Translations under genes and position numbers: made by a program | Shown: positions 40,247 to 45,803 of the stretch, piece after piece | Layout of the letters: the number at the start of each line of letters is the position of its first letter | Position numbering within the stretch: the stretch's first letter is position 1 | Notes under the pieces: model-generated | What the model saw: the letters and a program-made list of their open reading frames with translations, nothing else | Told to the model about the DNA's origin: nothing | Database searches by the model: none | Source of the DNA: a virus | Virus record (IMG/VR): IMGVR_UViG_3300036770_003647 | Location: 1 to 47,009 of that record | DNA length: 47,009 bases | Reading direction: 5' to 3' (one strand)

Positions 40247-40642
40247 TTATTGTCCTTTAAGCTCTTTTTGTGCGGCCTGAGCCATATCCTTAGGCATAAT
40301 ACCGAGCATGAACTCAGCCGCCAAAGCGTCATTTGTCGCAAGGTCCATAAACAAAATATCATAAGCGGCTGTCTGCGAAAACTCTTCCCGCAAAGCATCG
40401 CTTTTAATAAATCGCTTACCATCATCGCTCTTAATACCATAAGACAACAATATTAGCTTTTGAAACTCAGCAATAAGCGCTTTACCATCTTCAGCTTCAA
40501 TTATTTTTTGAATGGCGCTGTTCAAACCGTTTTCGTAACTAGCGTCAAGATTCAAAATTTCACTTTTAGTGAGATTAAAGTAGTAAGTATCCGTTACCAA
40601 ATCTCCGTTAAAGTTTTCATAGGTGATTTCTCGTTTTAACAT
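40247..40642 (-). CDS. Conserved phage protein (tail chaperone-like fold by eye)
   Basis: A 131-residue protein: REITYENFNGDLVTDTYYFN, LTKSEILNLDASYENGLNSA, IQKIIEAEDGKALIAEFQKL, ILLSYGIKSDDGKRFIKSDA, LREEFSQTAAYDILFMDLAT, FMLGIMPKDM. This family is very common in Gram-positive phages and looks like tail-assembly-chaperone proteins (YxxFNL...AxLxEL...I..ILxxSYG.KSxDGxRFIK). Here it is in the early region, far from the tail genes, so the role is open. Confidence 0.6.
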   Translation of the reverse strand: MLKREITYENFNGDLVTDTYYFNLTKSEILNLDASYENGLNSAIQKIIEAEDGKALIAEFQKLILLSYGIKSDDGKRFIKSDALREEFSQTAAYDILFMDLATNDALAAEFMLGIMPKDMAQAAQKELKGQ

Positions 40643-40659
40643 TTATTCTTCCTTTTCCT

Positions 40660-40700
40660 TTTTGAAAAGATAAAACCCTAGTTTCCTAAGATTTTATCTT
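40660..40700 (-). terminator. Intrinsic terminator (weak T-tract)
   Basis: Minus strand: AAGATAAAATCTTAG, GAAA, CTAGGGTTTTATCTT, followed by TTCAAAAAGG. A long stem but a short U run, so it is perhaps partial. It lies between the 45-residue gene and the gene at 40642. Confidence 0.6.
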
Positions 40701-40707
40701 TGTGTGT

Positions 40708-40845
40708 TTATCGCTTGAAATACTTGGGGGCAAGTTTGTTGTACGTCTTTGTAACAATTTGCTCCGTGAGGATCTGCGCTACCAGCACTAGAACACCACG
40801 CTGCAACTTATGCTGCACCGACGTCAGGTCAATTCCCTTATCCAT
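40708..40845 (-). CDS. Small helical protein of unknown function
   Basis: A 45-residue protein from ATG 40845 (AAAAGGAGAA upstream): MDKGIDLTSVQHKLQRGVLV followed by LVAQILTEQIVTKTYNKLAP and KYFKR. An amphipathic or hydrophobic central helix (GVLVLVAQILTEQIV) with a basic C-terminus; it may lie on the membrane. Codons are strongly C/G-ending, suggesting high expression. Own promoter P8. Confidence 0.72.
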   Translation of the reverse strand: MDKGIDLTSVQHKLQRGVLVLVAQILTEQIVTKTYNKLAPKYFKR

Positions 40846-40870
40846 ATTTTCTCCTTTTGTTTATAACACT

Positions 40871-40898
40871 CTATTATAGGCATTGTTTAATGTGCGAG
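40871..40898 (-). promoter_or_regulatory. Early promoter P8
   Basis: Minus strand: CTCGCA, CATTAA, ACAATGCCTATAATAG. It starts one base after the stop codon of the upstream gene (40900) and drives the 45-residue gene. Confidence 0.78.
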
Positions 40899-40899
40899 T

Positions 40900-41643
40900 T
40901 TAAACAGTTCTAATATAATTATAGTTAAAAACTAAACAGGGTTTTCCATCTGGAGTTATTGTTGTAGAAAACTCTAGTTCTAATAAGCGGCCGGAATCCC
41001 AACCCAAATCGCTAGAAACTTTAGTATCTGGTATATTTAAAAGATAATAAAGATCGCTTAACGTCGCTGTATCGTGATTATTAAGTTTAGAATTTATCTG
41101 ATTCTCAGCTTTTCGTAAACTTTCCATATCGCTATTAAAATATCGTCCAGTGTATCCTTCACAGCAAAGAACCGTACCATTTCCGGTTACGATTACCTGC
41201 CGTGAGTTAGGATCGTTTTCTGTAACTCGACTTTGCGCTATTTTGTCGCGTATTTCTTGCTCTTTCTTAGGCCCTATTTGCTCTATTACTTTATCTTTGT
41301 ATTCATTAAATACACGCTCGGATAAAGCAAAGGCTGCTTGCGCCGCTGCCGTTTTTCTACTGCTAACTTTCTGCGCGCCCAACACACAGGTGACTGTTGC
41401 TGAACCGGAAAGAATAGCTGGTATATAGTTTCTCCACACAAGTTTTGCCGATTCTTTAAAATCTAAAACCTCATCTGGATATCGCATATAAAACTCATCT
41501 AAGTCTCTGGCTGATTGAAACGAAGCTTTTGCCGATAAATAAGCTGTAGTTACAACGCCGGTGATACCAAAAGATGTTAATATGTTTTGCGAGTTTTTAT
41601 GCAATAAGCTTTGTGTTTTAACAACAAATTTGCTAAAGTTCAT
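40900..41643 (-). CDS. Membrane protein with C-terminal DLYYLLxIP...GW module
   Basis: A 247-residue protein. Two hydrophobic segments: ILTSFGITGVVTTAYLSAKA (about 19-38) and NYIPAILSGSATVTCVLGAQ (about 72-91). A helical part follows, ALSERVFNEYKDKVIEQIGP, KKEQEIRDKIAQSRVTENDP. The soluble C-terminal domain is DTATLSDLYYLLNIPDTKVS, SDLGWDSGRLLELEFSTTIT. Layout and the VFNEYKxKVxEQIGxKKEQEIxD region match the phage membrane family also seen at 38732..39601. Unknown role. Confidence 0.65.
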   Translation of the reverse strand: MNFSKFVVKTQSLLHKNSQNILTSFGITGVVTTAYLSAKASFQSARDLDEFYMRYPDEVLDFKESAKLVWRNYIPAILSGSATVTCVLGAQKVSSRKTAAAQAAFALSERVFNEYKDKVIEQIGPKKEQEIRDKIAQSRVTENDPNSRQVIVTGNGTVLCCEGYTGRYFNSDMESLRKAENQINSKLNNHDTATLSDLYYLLNIPDTKVSSDLGWDSGRLLELEFSTTITPDGKPCLVFNYNYIRTV

Positions 41644-41658
41644 TCGTCTCCCTAATAA

Positions 41659-41775
41659 TTAACGATTTCTAAGTTCTCGGCAAAAAATCCAAATCAACCA
41701 AAGACCTGCCGTTATTCCGGTCATAAAAATATCAACAATAAAATTGATAAAACTGTATTTTGTTTTTTTAGTCAT
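41659..41775 (-). CDS. Small single-span membrane protein
   Basis: A 38-residue protein from ATG 41775 with AGAGGAGAA upstream: MTKKTKYSFINFIVDIFMTG followed by ITAGLWLIWIFCRELRNR. One hydrophobic helix flanked by positive charges on both sides. It is 15 nt before the 247-residue membrane protein and probably shares its transcript. Confidence 0.7.
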   Translation of the reverse strand: MTKKTKYSFINFIVDIFMTGITAGLWLIWIFCRELRNR

Positions 41776-41793
41776 AATTCTCCTCTATAAATG

Positions 41794-41821
41794 CAAAAAA
41801 AGAAAGACTGGCTTAACGCCA
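41794..41821 (-). terminator. Promoter-proximal terminator after P9
   Basis: Minus strand: TGGC, GTTAA, GCCA, then GTCTTTCTTTTTTT. Just upstream is a second hairpin AAATTAAAT/ATTTAATTT (41828..41851). P9 is about 10 nt further, so a short RNA of about 55 nt or an attenuator is expected before the 38-residue gene. Confidence 0.7.
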
Positions 41822-41860
41822 TAGATCAAATTAAATCGTAAAATTTAATTTTATCCCTTT

Positions 41861-41888
41861 CTATCATAGGCGTTGTAGATTTAGCGAG
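41861..41888 (-). promoter_or_regulatory. Early promoter P9
   Basis: Minus strand: CTCGCT, AAATCT, ACAACGCCTATGATAG. CTCGCTAA contains the Arg codon and stop of the gene at 41881. The -10 is TATGAT. Confidence 0.72.
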
Positions 41889-42165
41889 TATATTTAAAAA
41901 TCTCGTCCCAACAATTAGAATGAATACCGGTTACTAAAATTTCAATTTGATTGGCATTTAGCCAAGTAAACACTTCTTGAACCATTTTTTTCTTACCGCC
42001 ATTTTTACCAGACCAGGCTTCGTAATCTTTTTTGTTTAATAAAATATCATTACGAACCCCGCATTCAATACAAAGATTGCTTATTGCTGTAAGCGGAAGA
42101 CTTGACGAAAGTTTACCATTTTCATCTTTATAGATATAACTTGGGTCTCTAAAATCGTGATACAT
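41881..42165 (-). CDS. Protein of unknown function
   Basis: A 94-residue protein: MYHDFRDPSYIYKDENGKLS, SLPLTAISNLCIECGVRNDI, LLNKKDYEAWSGKNGGKKKM, VQEVFTWLNANQIEILVTGI. No domain recognised. Start 42165 has AAAGGAAAA upstream. It follows a terminator, so it may be expressed by read-through from P10. Confidence 0.65.
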   Translation of the reverse strand: MYHDFRDPSYIYKDENGKLSSSLPLTAISNLCIECGVRNDILLNKKDYEAWSGKNGGKKKMVQEVFTWLNANQIEILVTGIHSNCWDEIFKYTR

Positions 42166-42182
42166 TTAATATTTTCCTTTCG

Positions 42183-42213
42183 AAAAAGAAAAGAGCCCTT
42201 GTTTAAGGGGCTC
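42183..42213 (-). terminator. Intrinsic terminator
   Basis: Minus strand: GAGCCCCTT, AAAC, AAGGGCTC, then TTTTCTTTTT. Nearly the same as the hairpin at 28733..28762, so this is a reused cassette part. Confidence 0.82.
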
Positions 42214-42227
42214 AATCCTTTTGTGTC

Positions 42228-42359
42228 TCAGACGGTCTTGTTCCGGCTGAAAAACCCGCGAATCTTATCTCGCATGACAACGACACCGCCAATGGCCAAT
42301 CCGGCCAGTGCGATAGCGATCATCTTGTTCGAGTATTCGTTCTGGTTTTCGTTCTCCAT
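42228..42359 (-). CDS. Small single-span membrane protein
   Basis: A 43-residue protein from ATG 42359 with AAAGGAGAA upstream: MENENQNEYSNKMIAIALAG, LAIGGVVVMRDKIRGFFSRN, KTV. One glycine-rich membrane helix (IAIALAGLAIGGVVVM) and a basic C-terminus, i.e. N-out/C-in. Codons are strongly C-ending, so highly expressed. One-gene cassette between P10 and the terminator at 42183..42213. Confidence 0.75.
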   Translation of the reverse strand: MENENQNEYSNKMIAIALAGLAIGGVVVMRDKIRGFFSRNKTV

Positions 42360-42388
42360 TACATTCTCCTTTGTTGTGATTGACACTT

Positions 42389-42415
42389 CATTATAGGCCA
42401 TGTAGATTCTGCGAG
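42389..42415 (-). promoter_or_regulatory. Early promoter P10
   Basis: Minus strand: CTCGCA, GAATCT, ACATGGCCTATAATGAAG. Drives the 43-residue membrane protein. Confidence 0.75.
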
Positions 42416-42618
42416 TTTCTTAAAAAAGTACCACAAAAAGGTCCCCCGGGCTATTTTTTTAGCCTAAAAAACACTATTTTGTCTAAAAGGCCCTTATTTT
42501 GCGTTCTAAGCGGCGATCGTCATTTTTGGCCACATCCATACATTTTATTAAATATAATCGATCCTGGGGCATTTTAAAGCATAGTTTTTTTTAAAAATGA
42601 AAAAAAAATAGCATTTGT
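42416..42618. other. Non-coding region with short palindromes
   Basis: About 200 nt with no supportable gene; a minus-strand 18-codon frame starting with MDVAKND has no ribosome binding site. It contains GGCTA-TTTTTTT-TAGCC-like symmetry at about 42455..42471, a GGTCCCCCGGG block at about 42440..42450 and long A/T runs. The CCCGGGGG core also occurs in the 20254..20391 region. A replication origin or regulatory site is possible but not shown. Confidence 0.35.
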
Positions 42619-42649
42619 AAAAAAGAAATCGTATTTTTCATACAATTTC
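42619..42649 (-). terminator. Intrinsic terminator
   Basis: Minus strand: GAAATTGTAT, GAAAA, ATACGATTTC (10 bp, one G-U), then TTTTTT. It ends the 25-residue peptide cassette. Confidence 0.82.
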
Positions 42650-42659
42650 CTTTTAGGTA

Positions 42660-42737
42660 TCACCAGCTTACTGGTCCAACCCCTGTTTTTTCTGCTTCTT
42701 TCAAAATATTGATTAATACTGCCTTAATTTTACGCAT
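42660..42737 (-). CDS. 25-residue microprotein
   Basis: ATG 42737 has the strong AAGGAGAT 7-8 nt upstream. The peptide is MRKIKAVLINILKEAEKTGV followed by GPVSW. A basic amphipathic helix carries a short Gly-Val-Gly-Pro-Val-Ser-Trp tail. It has its own promoter (P11) 30 nt upstream and its own strong terminator 10 nt downstream, and nothing else is in the cassette, so translation is likely real. A signalling, membrane-active or host-inhibitor peptide are options (inference). Confidence 0.7.
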   Translation of the reverse strand: MRKIKAVLINILKEAEKTGVGPVSW

Positions 42738-42765
42738 TTCTCTATCTCCTTGTTAAAGTAGCTTT

Positions 42766-42793
42766 CTATTATATGCGTTGCAGATTCCGCGAA
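42766..42793 (-). promoter_or_regulatory. Early promoter P11
   Basis: Minus strand: TTCGCG, GAATCT, GCAACGCATATAATAG. Drives the 25-residue microprotein and abuts the terminator of the previous cassette. Confidence 0.72.
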
Positions 42794-42850
42794 TTGAAAA
42801 AGAAATAAGGGTTGTAAAAGACTTATACAGTCTAATACAACCCCCATTTC
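42794..42850 (-). terminator. Intrinsic terminator with two-step stem
   Basis: Minus strand: GAAATGGGGGTTGTA ... TACAACCCTTATTTC with an inner hairpin AGACT-GTATA-AGTCT, then TTTTTC. It follows the gene at 42864. Confidence 0.83.
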
Positions 42851-42863
42851 TTCATCTTACTTA

Positions 42864-43142
42864 CTAATGTCCTTTGGGCTTCAGTGTGAAGCTAAACGCT
42901 TTAGTGGTAAAGATGTGTTTCTGCTCGTAAGCAATGACGATCAGAATTCCGAGCAAGTTACCGGCAATAATCGCGTATGTATCATGGGTGACGCGCAGTT
43001 TTTTGTTTTCTGCTTTAATGCGCGACAACCGTTCTACATGATCGATCATTTTTTGGTACTCTTCTGAATCCGGACCGGCAATGGTCATTTCTTCAAAAAC
43101 AGCATCGATAGCCACGTCCAGTTGATTCTTCTTCTTGAACAA
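42864..43142 (-). CDS. Small protein with C-terminal membrane segment
   Basis: About 92 residues from TTG 43142 (LFKKKNQLDVAIDAVFEEMT). AGAGGT lies 4-5 nt before it. An in-frame GTG at 43202 would start inside the upstream gene end and translate through promoter P12, so I prefer the TTG. Charged helical part EYQKMIDHVERLSRIKAENK, then a membrane helix YAIIAGNLLGILIVIAYEQK near the C-terminus. C-ending codons suggest high expression. Confidence 0.65.
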   Translation of the reverse strand: MFKKKNQLDVAIDAVFEEMTIAGPDSEEYQKMIDHVERLSRIKAENKKLRVTHDTYAIIAGNLLGILIVIAYEQKHIFTTKAFSFTLKPKGH

Positions 43143-43163
43143 AGTTACCTCTTTCAGTAGTTT

Positions 43164-43192
43164 CCTACTATAGGCGTTGTATAAAATGCGAT
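43164..43192 (-). promoter_or_regulatory. Early promoter P12
   Basis: Minus strand: ATCGCA, TTTTAT, ACAACGCCTATAGTAGG. First of the series in transcription order, just after the tail/lysis genes. -10 TATAGT. Confidence 0.7.
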
Positions 43193-43198
43193 AATCAA

Positions 43199-43540
43199 TC
43201 ACTTAACTTTAAATACAACATTATTCTTATCTAGTAATTCGTTAGGATCAACGTGTAACTCTAAAGTAAATAACTTAGTCCCGTCTTCACGGTTTGTGAC
43301 GACAAGTTCTCCGTCACTTGAAGAGTTATACGATTTTGTACTGATTCCCAATATAACACCGAAAAACGTAGTTAATAAAGCAATAGTTCCTATTACTACT
43401 TCTGCAGACGGTAAAAAGTCAAATGTTTGCGTTAATCCAAAATATAGCGAACTAAATGCTGGCATAACAATTTGAACACACCATTTTAAAAACTTATATG
43501 ATTTATCAGAAAGTAGCGATGTCGGGGTTGTCTCGTTCAT
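43199..43540 (-). CDS. Holin (Dp-1/r1t-like)
   Basis: A 113-residue protein. Two membrane segments: KWCVQIVMPAFSSLYFGLTQ (about 19-38) and EVVIGTIALLTTFFGVILGI (about 47-66). The pattern LLSDKSYKFLKWCVQIVMPA...YFGL...GTIALLTTFFGVILGISTKSY is typical of phage holins of Gram-positive hosts. A hydrophilic C-terminal 45 residues follow (DGELVVTNREDGTKLFTLEL). It lies with the tail-tip genes, and the endolysin is 7 kb upstream in the transcript. Confidence 0.8.
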   Translation of the reverse strand: MNETTPTSLLSDKSYKFLKWCVQIVMPAFSSLYFGLTQTFDFLPSAEVVIGTIALLTTFFGVILGISTKSYNSSSDGELVVTNREDGTKLFTLELHVDPNELLDKNNVVFKVK

Positions 43541-43860
43541 TTTTCTCCTACTATATATTTATTTGTTAGAATTGGCAATTTCTCAACTTCTTCCATAATT
43601 CTGTCTACAGTTCCGTTTCCACCCATCTTTTTATATGGTACGTACAGAAACTTGTGTAAGTCTTCATAGGCTTCTCGCGATATACCACCTTCATCAATAT
43701 AACGTAAACCTAGATGAATTATTCGATCGTGCGCCAATCCTAATAATAACTTTGAAGAAGAGCTGGTTTTATCTCGCCTAGCTAATAAGTAGGTCCAAAA
43801 CCCGGAAGAAGCGGCAAAAGTTGTAATTACACCGAATAGGGCGGCTTGAAAAGCTGTCAC
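43537..43860 (-). CDS. Small membrane protein, holin-associated
   Basis: A 107-residue protein. One membrane helix (MTAFQAALFGVITTFAASSG followed by FWTYLLARRD), then a soluble helical part: SSKLLLGLAHDRIIHLGLRY, YEDLHKFLYVPYKKMGGNGT, VDRIMEEVEKLP. The L(G)LAHDRIIHLG...YxDLxKYLYxPYxxMGGNG pattern is common beside holins in Gram-positive phages. It overlaps the holin start by 4 nt (ATGA), so the two are coupled. Confidence 0.72.
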   Translation of the reverse strand: MTAFQAALFGVITTFAASSGFWTYLLARRDKTSSSSKLLLGLAHDRIIHLGLRYIDEGGISREAYEDLHKFLYVPYKKMGGNGTVDRIMEEVEKLPILTNKYIVGEK

Positions 43861-43869
43861 ATTAACTCC

Positions 43870-44955
43870 TTAAATTCCCGATAAAGTTGGATATCCAACT
43901 TCTCCGTTTTCGTCTTCTATTTCTACAAATTCAACAACTCGTCGTTTTTCTATAACGCCATAGTTACCAGAAATAGACACAATATCACCGATATCGTAAT
44001 CTTCTCTATATTTGTAGTTTGTGGCTTTTGAAATATCAACACTACTGATGTTTACAGCGTTTTGTGTGGATAGTGATTCAAAACCTCTAGTTGCTAATTG
44101 TTCAACTAATACTAAAAGCTGAGCCGTAGTCGGTAATTCAGTGTATGCACTGTCTAAGTCTGATGCATCAACTAGCATAAATCTTATGTCGTATGGATTT
44201 AGTGTGTTGTCATCATAAACCACAACCTCAAGATAGTTACTTTGAACTAAAGCTGCATTCTTTAAAGATTTTAAACTAAATAAATAATTAGCACCTTCTA
44301 ATTCGCCAAGATTCCATGAAAATATAACATCATTACTATGATCATTACCTTTGTGCACGTACAGAGACGTGTGAGCACTAGAATATGATGTTATTGCTCC
44401 ATATGGATTTTTGCGAACAACTCTGATACCAAGATCGTCTAAAGATAATAAATCTTGAACGGCTTGCAATACTGTTTGTCTTTTTATAACTCGTTCTACC
44501 TCTATAGAAGATATATTTTCAGAGTGCGCATAAATTTCGTCGTTTAAATCTATATGATCGTTTATCAATTGCATTATTTGATTGTCAAGTTTGTCAACAG
44601 CTAAAGTGTATTGTGTAAATGGAACAGTAGGCGTTGTCATAGCAATATTTAAACCAACAATTCGATTTTCCAAATAACTGTCTAAACTACGTCCAGTAAT
44701 TGTAATAACCGGATCCAAATCAGCAGACTCAACAATTTCGTGATTCTCCACAATACAAGCATCATATGTTCGTGCGTGTGATATAATCGAACCAAGGGGT
44801 AATAAATTCTGAAGTCCAGAACTAAGTTTTGCTTTTAGCGTAAACTCCCCGGGGCTTTTATACCGTTCGATCCACATAATGCTATCGTAATTTAGTATCG
44901 GAACGCCGGAACTTAAATTCGTAGCGCTCGAATCTGTGAATTTAAAAAGATCCAT
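43870..44955 (-). CDS. Tail hub/tip protein, ReqiPepy6 gp37-like
   Basis: About 361 residues from ATG 44955 (MDLFKFTDSSATNLSSGVPI), 2 nt past the Dit stop; a longer start at 45000 would run into Dit. Motifs: SIMWIERYKSPGEFTLKAKL, IVENHEIVESADLDPVITIT, GRSLDSYLENRIVG, and a C-terminal YREDYDIGDIVSISGNYGVI. These mark the siphovirus ReqiPepy6 gp37-like family, which replaces the Tal-type hub in many phages of Gram-positive hosts. Confidence 0.82.
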   Translation of the reverse strand: MDLFKFTDSSATNLSSGVPILNYDSIMWIERYKSPGEFTLKAKLSSGLQNLLPLGSIISHARTYDACIVENHEIVESADLDPVITITGRSLDSYLENRIVGLNIAMTTPTVPFTQYTLAVDKLDNQIMQLINDHIDLNDEIYAHSENISSIEVERVIKRQTVLQAVQDLLSLDDLGIRVVRKNPYGAITSYSSAHTSLYVHKGNDHSNDVIFSWNLGELEGANYLFSLKSLKNAALVQSNYLEVVVYDDNTLNPYDIRFMLVDASDLDSAYTELPTTAQLLVLVEQLATRGFESLSTQNAVNISSVDISKATNYKYREDYDIGDIVSISGNYGVIEKRRVVEFVEIEDENGEVGYPTLSGI

Positions 44956-44957
44956 TT

Positions 44958-45803
44958 TTACAAACCCCAATACGCAGGATAATAAGAAACATAAACCCAA
45001 TCAAATTTTGTGTGATCGTAAAACTCAAATTCGTTTGATCCAGGAAACACAAGCGGCCAAGTTGAATCTGTCGAAATTTTGTCCATAAGTGGAATGGTCG
45101 TTGATCCGCGTAAAACAGAAACGTTTCTAGAATTGTACTCACTTGAAATGGTTAGTACATCTCCAGTTAAAAACCCTCCTTGCGGGGTAACAACAAAATT
45201 CCAAGACTCATTAGACAAATCGTCAGTAATCTTAAAATAACTTGAAGCCGCCGTGTATTCAATACTAAATGTCATTCCATGCGGAGCTGTTGAAATACTA
45301 TCAGAAACGTATATGTGATTTGTTGTCCCTAAAATATCAGCATCTATTTGAACGGGGTTATAACCACGTAACATAAAGTCGTCGCAGTTTATTGTAATCT
45401 GTACTTCGGGGACTTTTGAGAAATATGGAACTTCAAACTTTGTAAAATAACCAGAAATTTGAGCAACCGCCGCGCCGCCGGACCTGAATAAAATATTAAT
45501 AAGTCCGGTACGGCTCGACGATATACTTCTATAAATCTCATCTCTAATTTCTGAAAAGTCTTCATTGATGGAGTAGTTCGGGTTTAAAACAATTCGAAAT
45601 ACTATTTCTCGCTTCTTCAAGCTAAAGTTGTAGAATTTAGAATTTGAGTTAGACGCGAATGAATAAAATTTACGAATTACTTCATCCGCATCCAACCCAA
45701 ATATAGACTTAACCAAATACTTATCACTTGAGGAAACATCACTCATACCAAAGTTTATAATATTAGCATTTTCTGAAGATAATTCTACTCCTGTAACTTT
45801 CAT
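44958..45803 (-). CDS. Distal tail protein (Dit)
   Basis: A 281-residue protein. An N-terminal Dit ring domain with KREIVFRIVLNPNYSINEDF, SEIRDEIYRSISSSRTGLIN, and FEVPYFSKVPEVQITINCDD (the VPYFSKxPEVQxTI segment is characteristic). Then a C-terminal beta domain (HGMTFSIEYTAASSYFKITD). It connects tail tube to hub. The start overlaps the tape measure stop by 4 nt. Confidence 0.83.
   Translation of the reverse strand: MKVTGVELSSENANIINFGMSDVSSSDKYLVKSIFGLDADEVIRKFYSFASNSNSKFYNFSLKKREIVFRIVLNPNYSINEDFSEIRDEIYRSISSSRTGLINILFRSGGAAVAQISGYFTKFEVPYFSKVPEVQITINCDDFMLRGYNPVQIDADILGTTNHIYVSDSISTAPHGMTFSIEYTAASSYFKITDDLSNESWNFVVTPQGGFLTGDVLTISSEYNSRNVSVLRGSTTIPLMDKISTDSTWPLVFPGSNEFEFYDHTKFDWVYVSYYPAYWGL

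Noticed and set aside
42380-42577. 65-codon plus-strand frame
   Set aside because: It crosses promoter P10 and A/T runs, lacks a binding site and is on the strand without other genes.
25549-43192. CRISPR-like array
   Set aside because: The repeated units are 27-29 nt, but they are spaced irregularly by whole genes, carry TATAAT boxes and have no spacer pattern.
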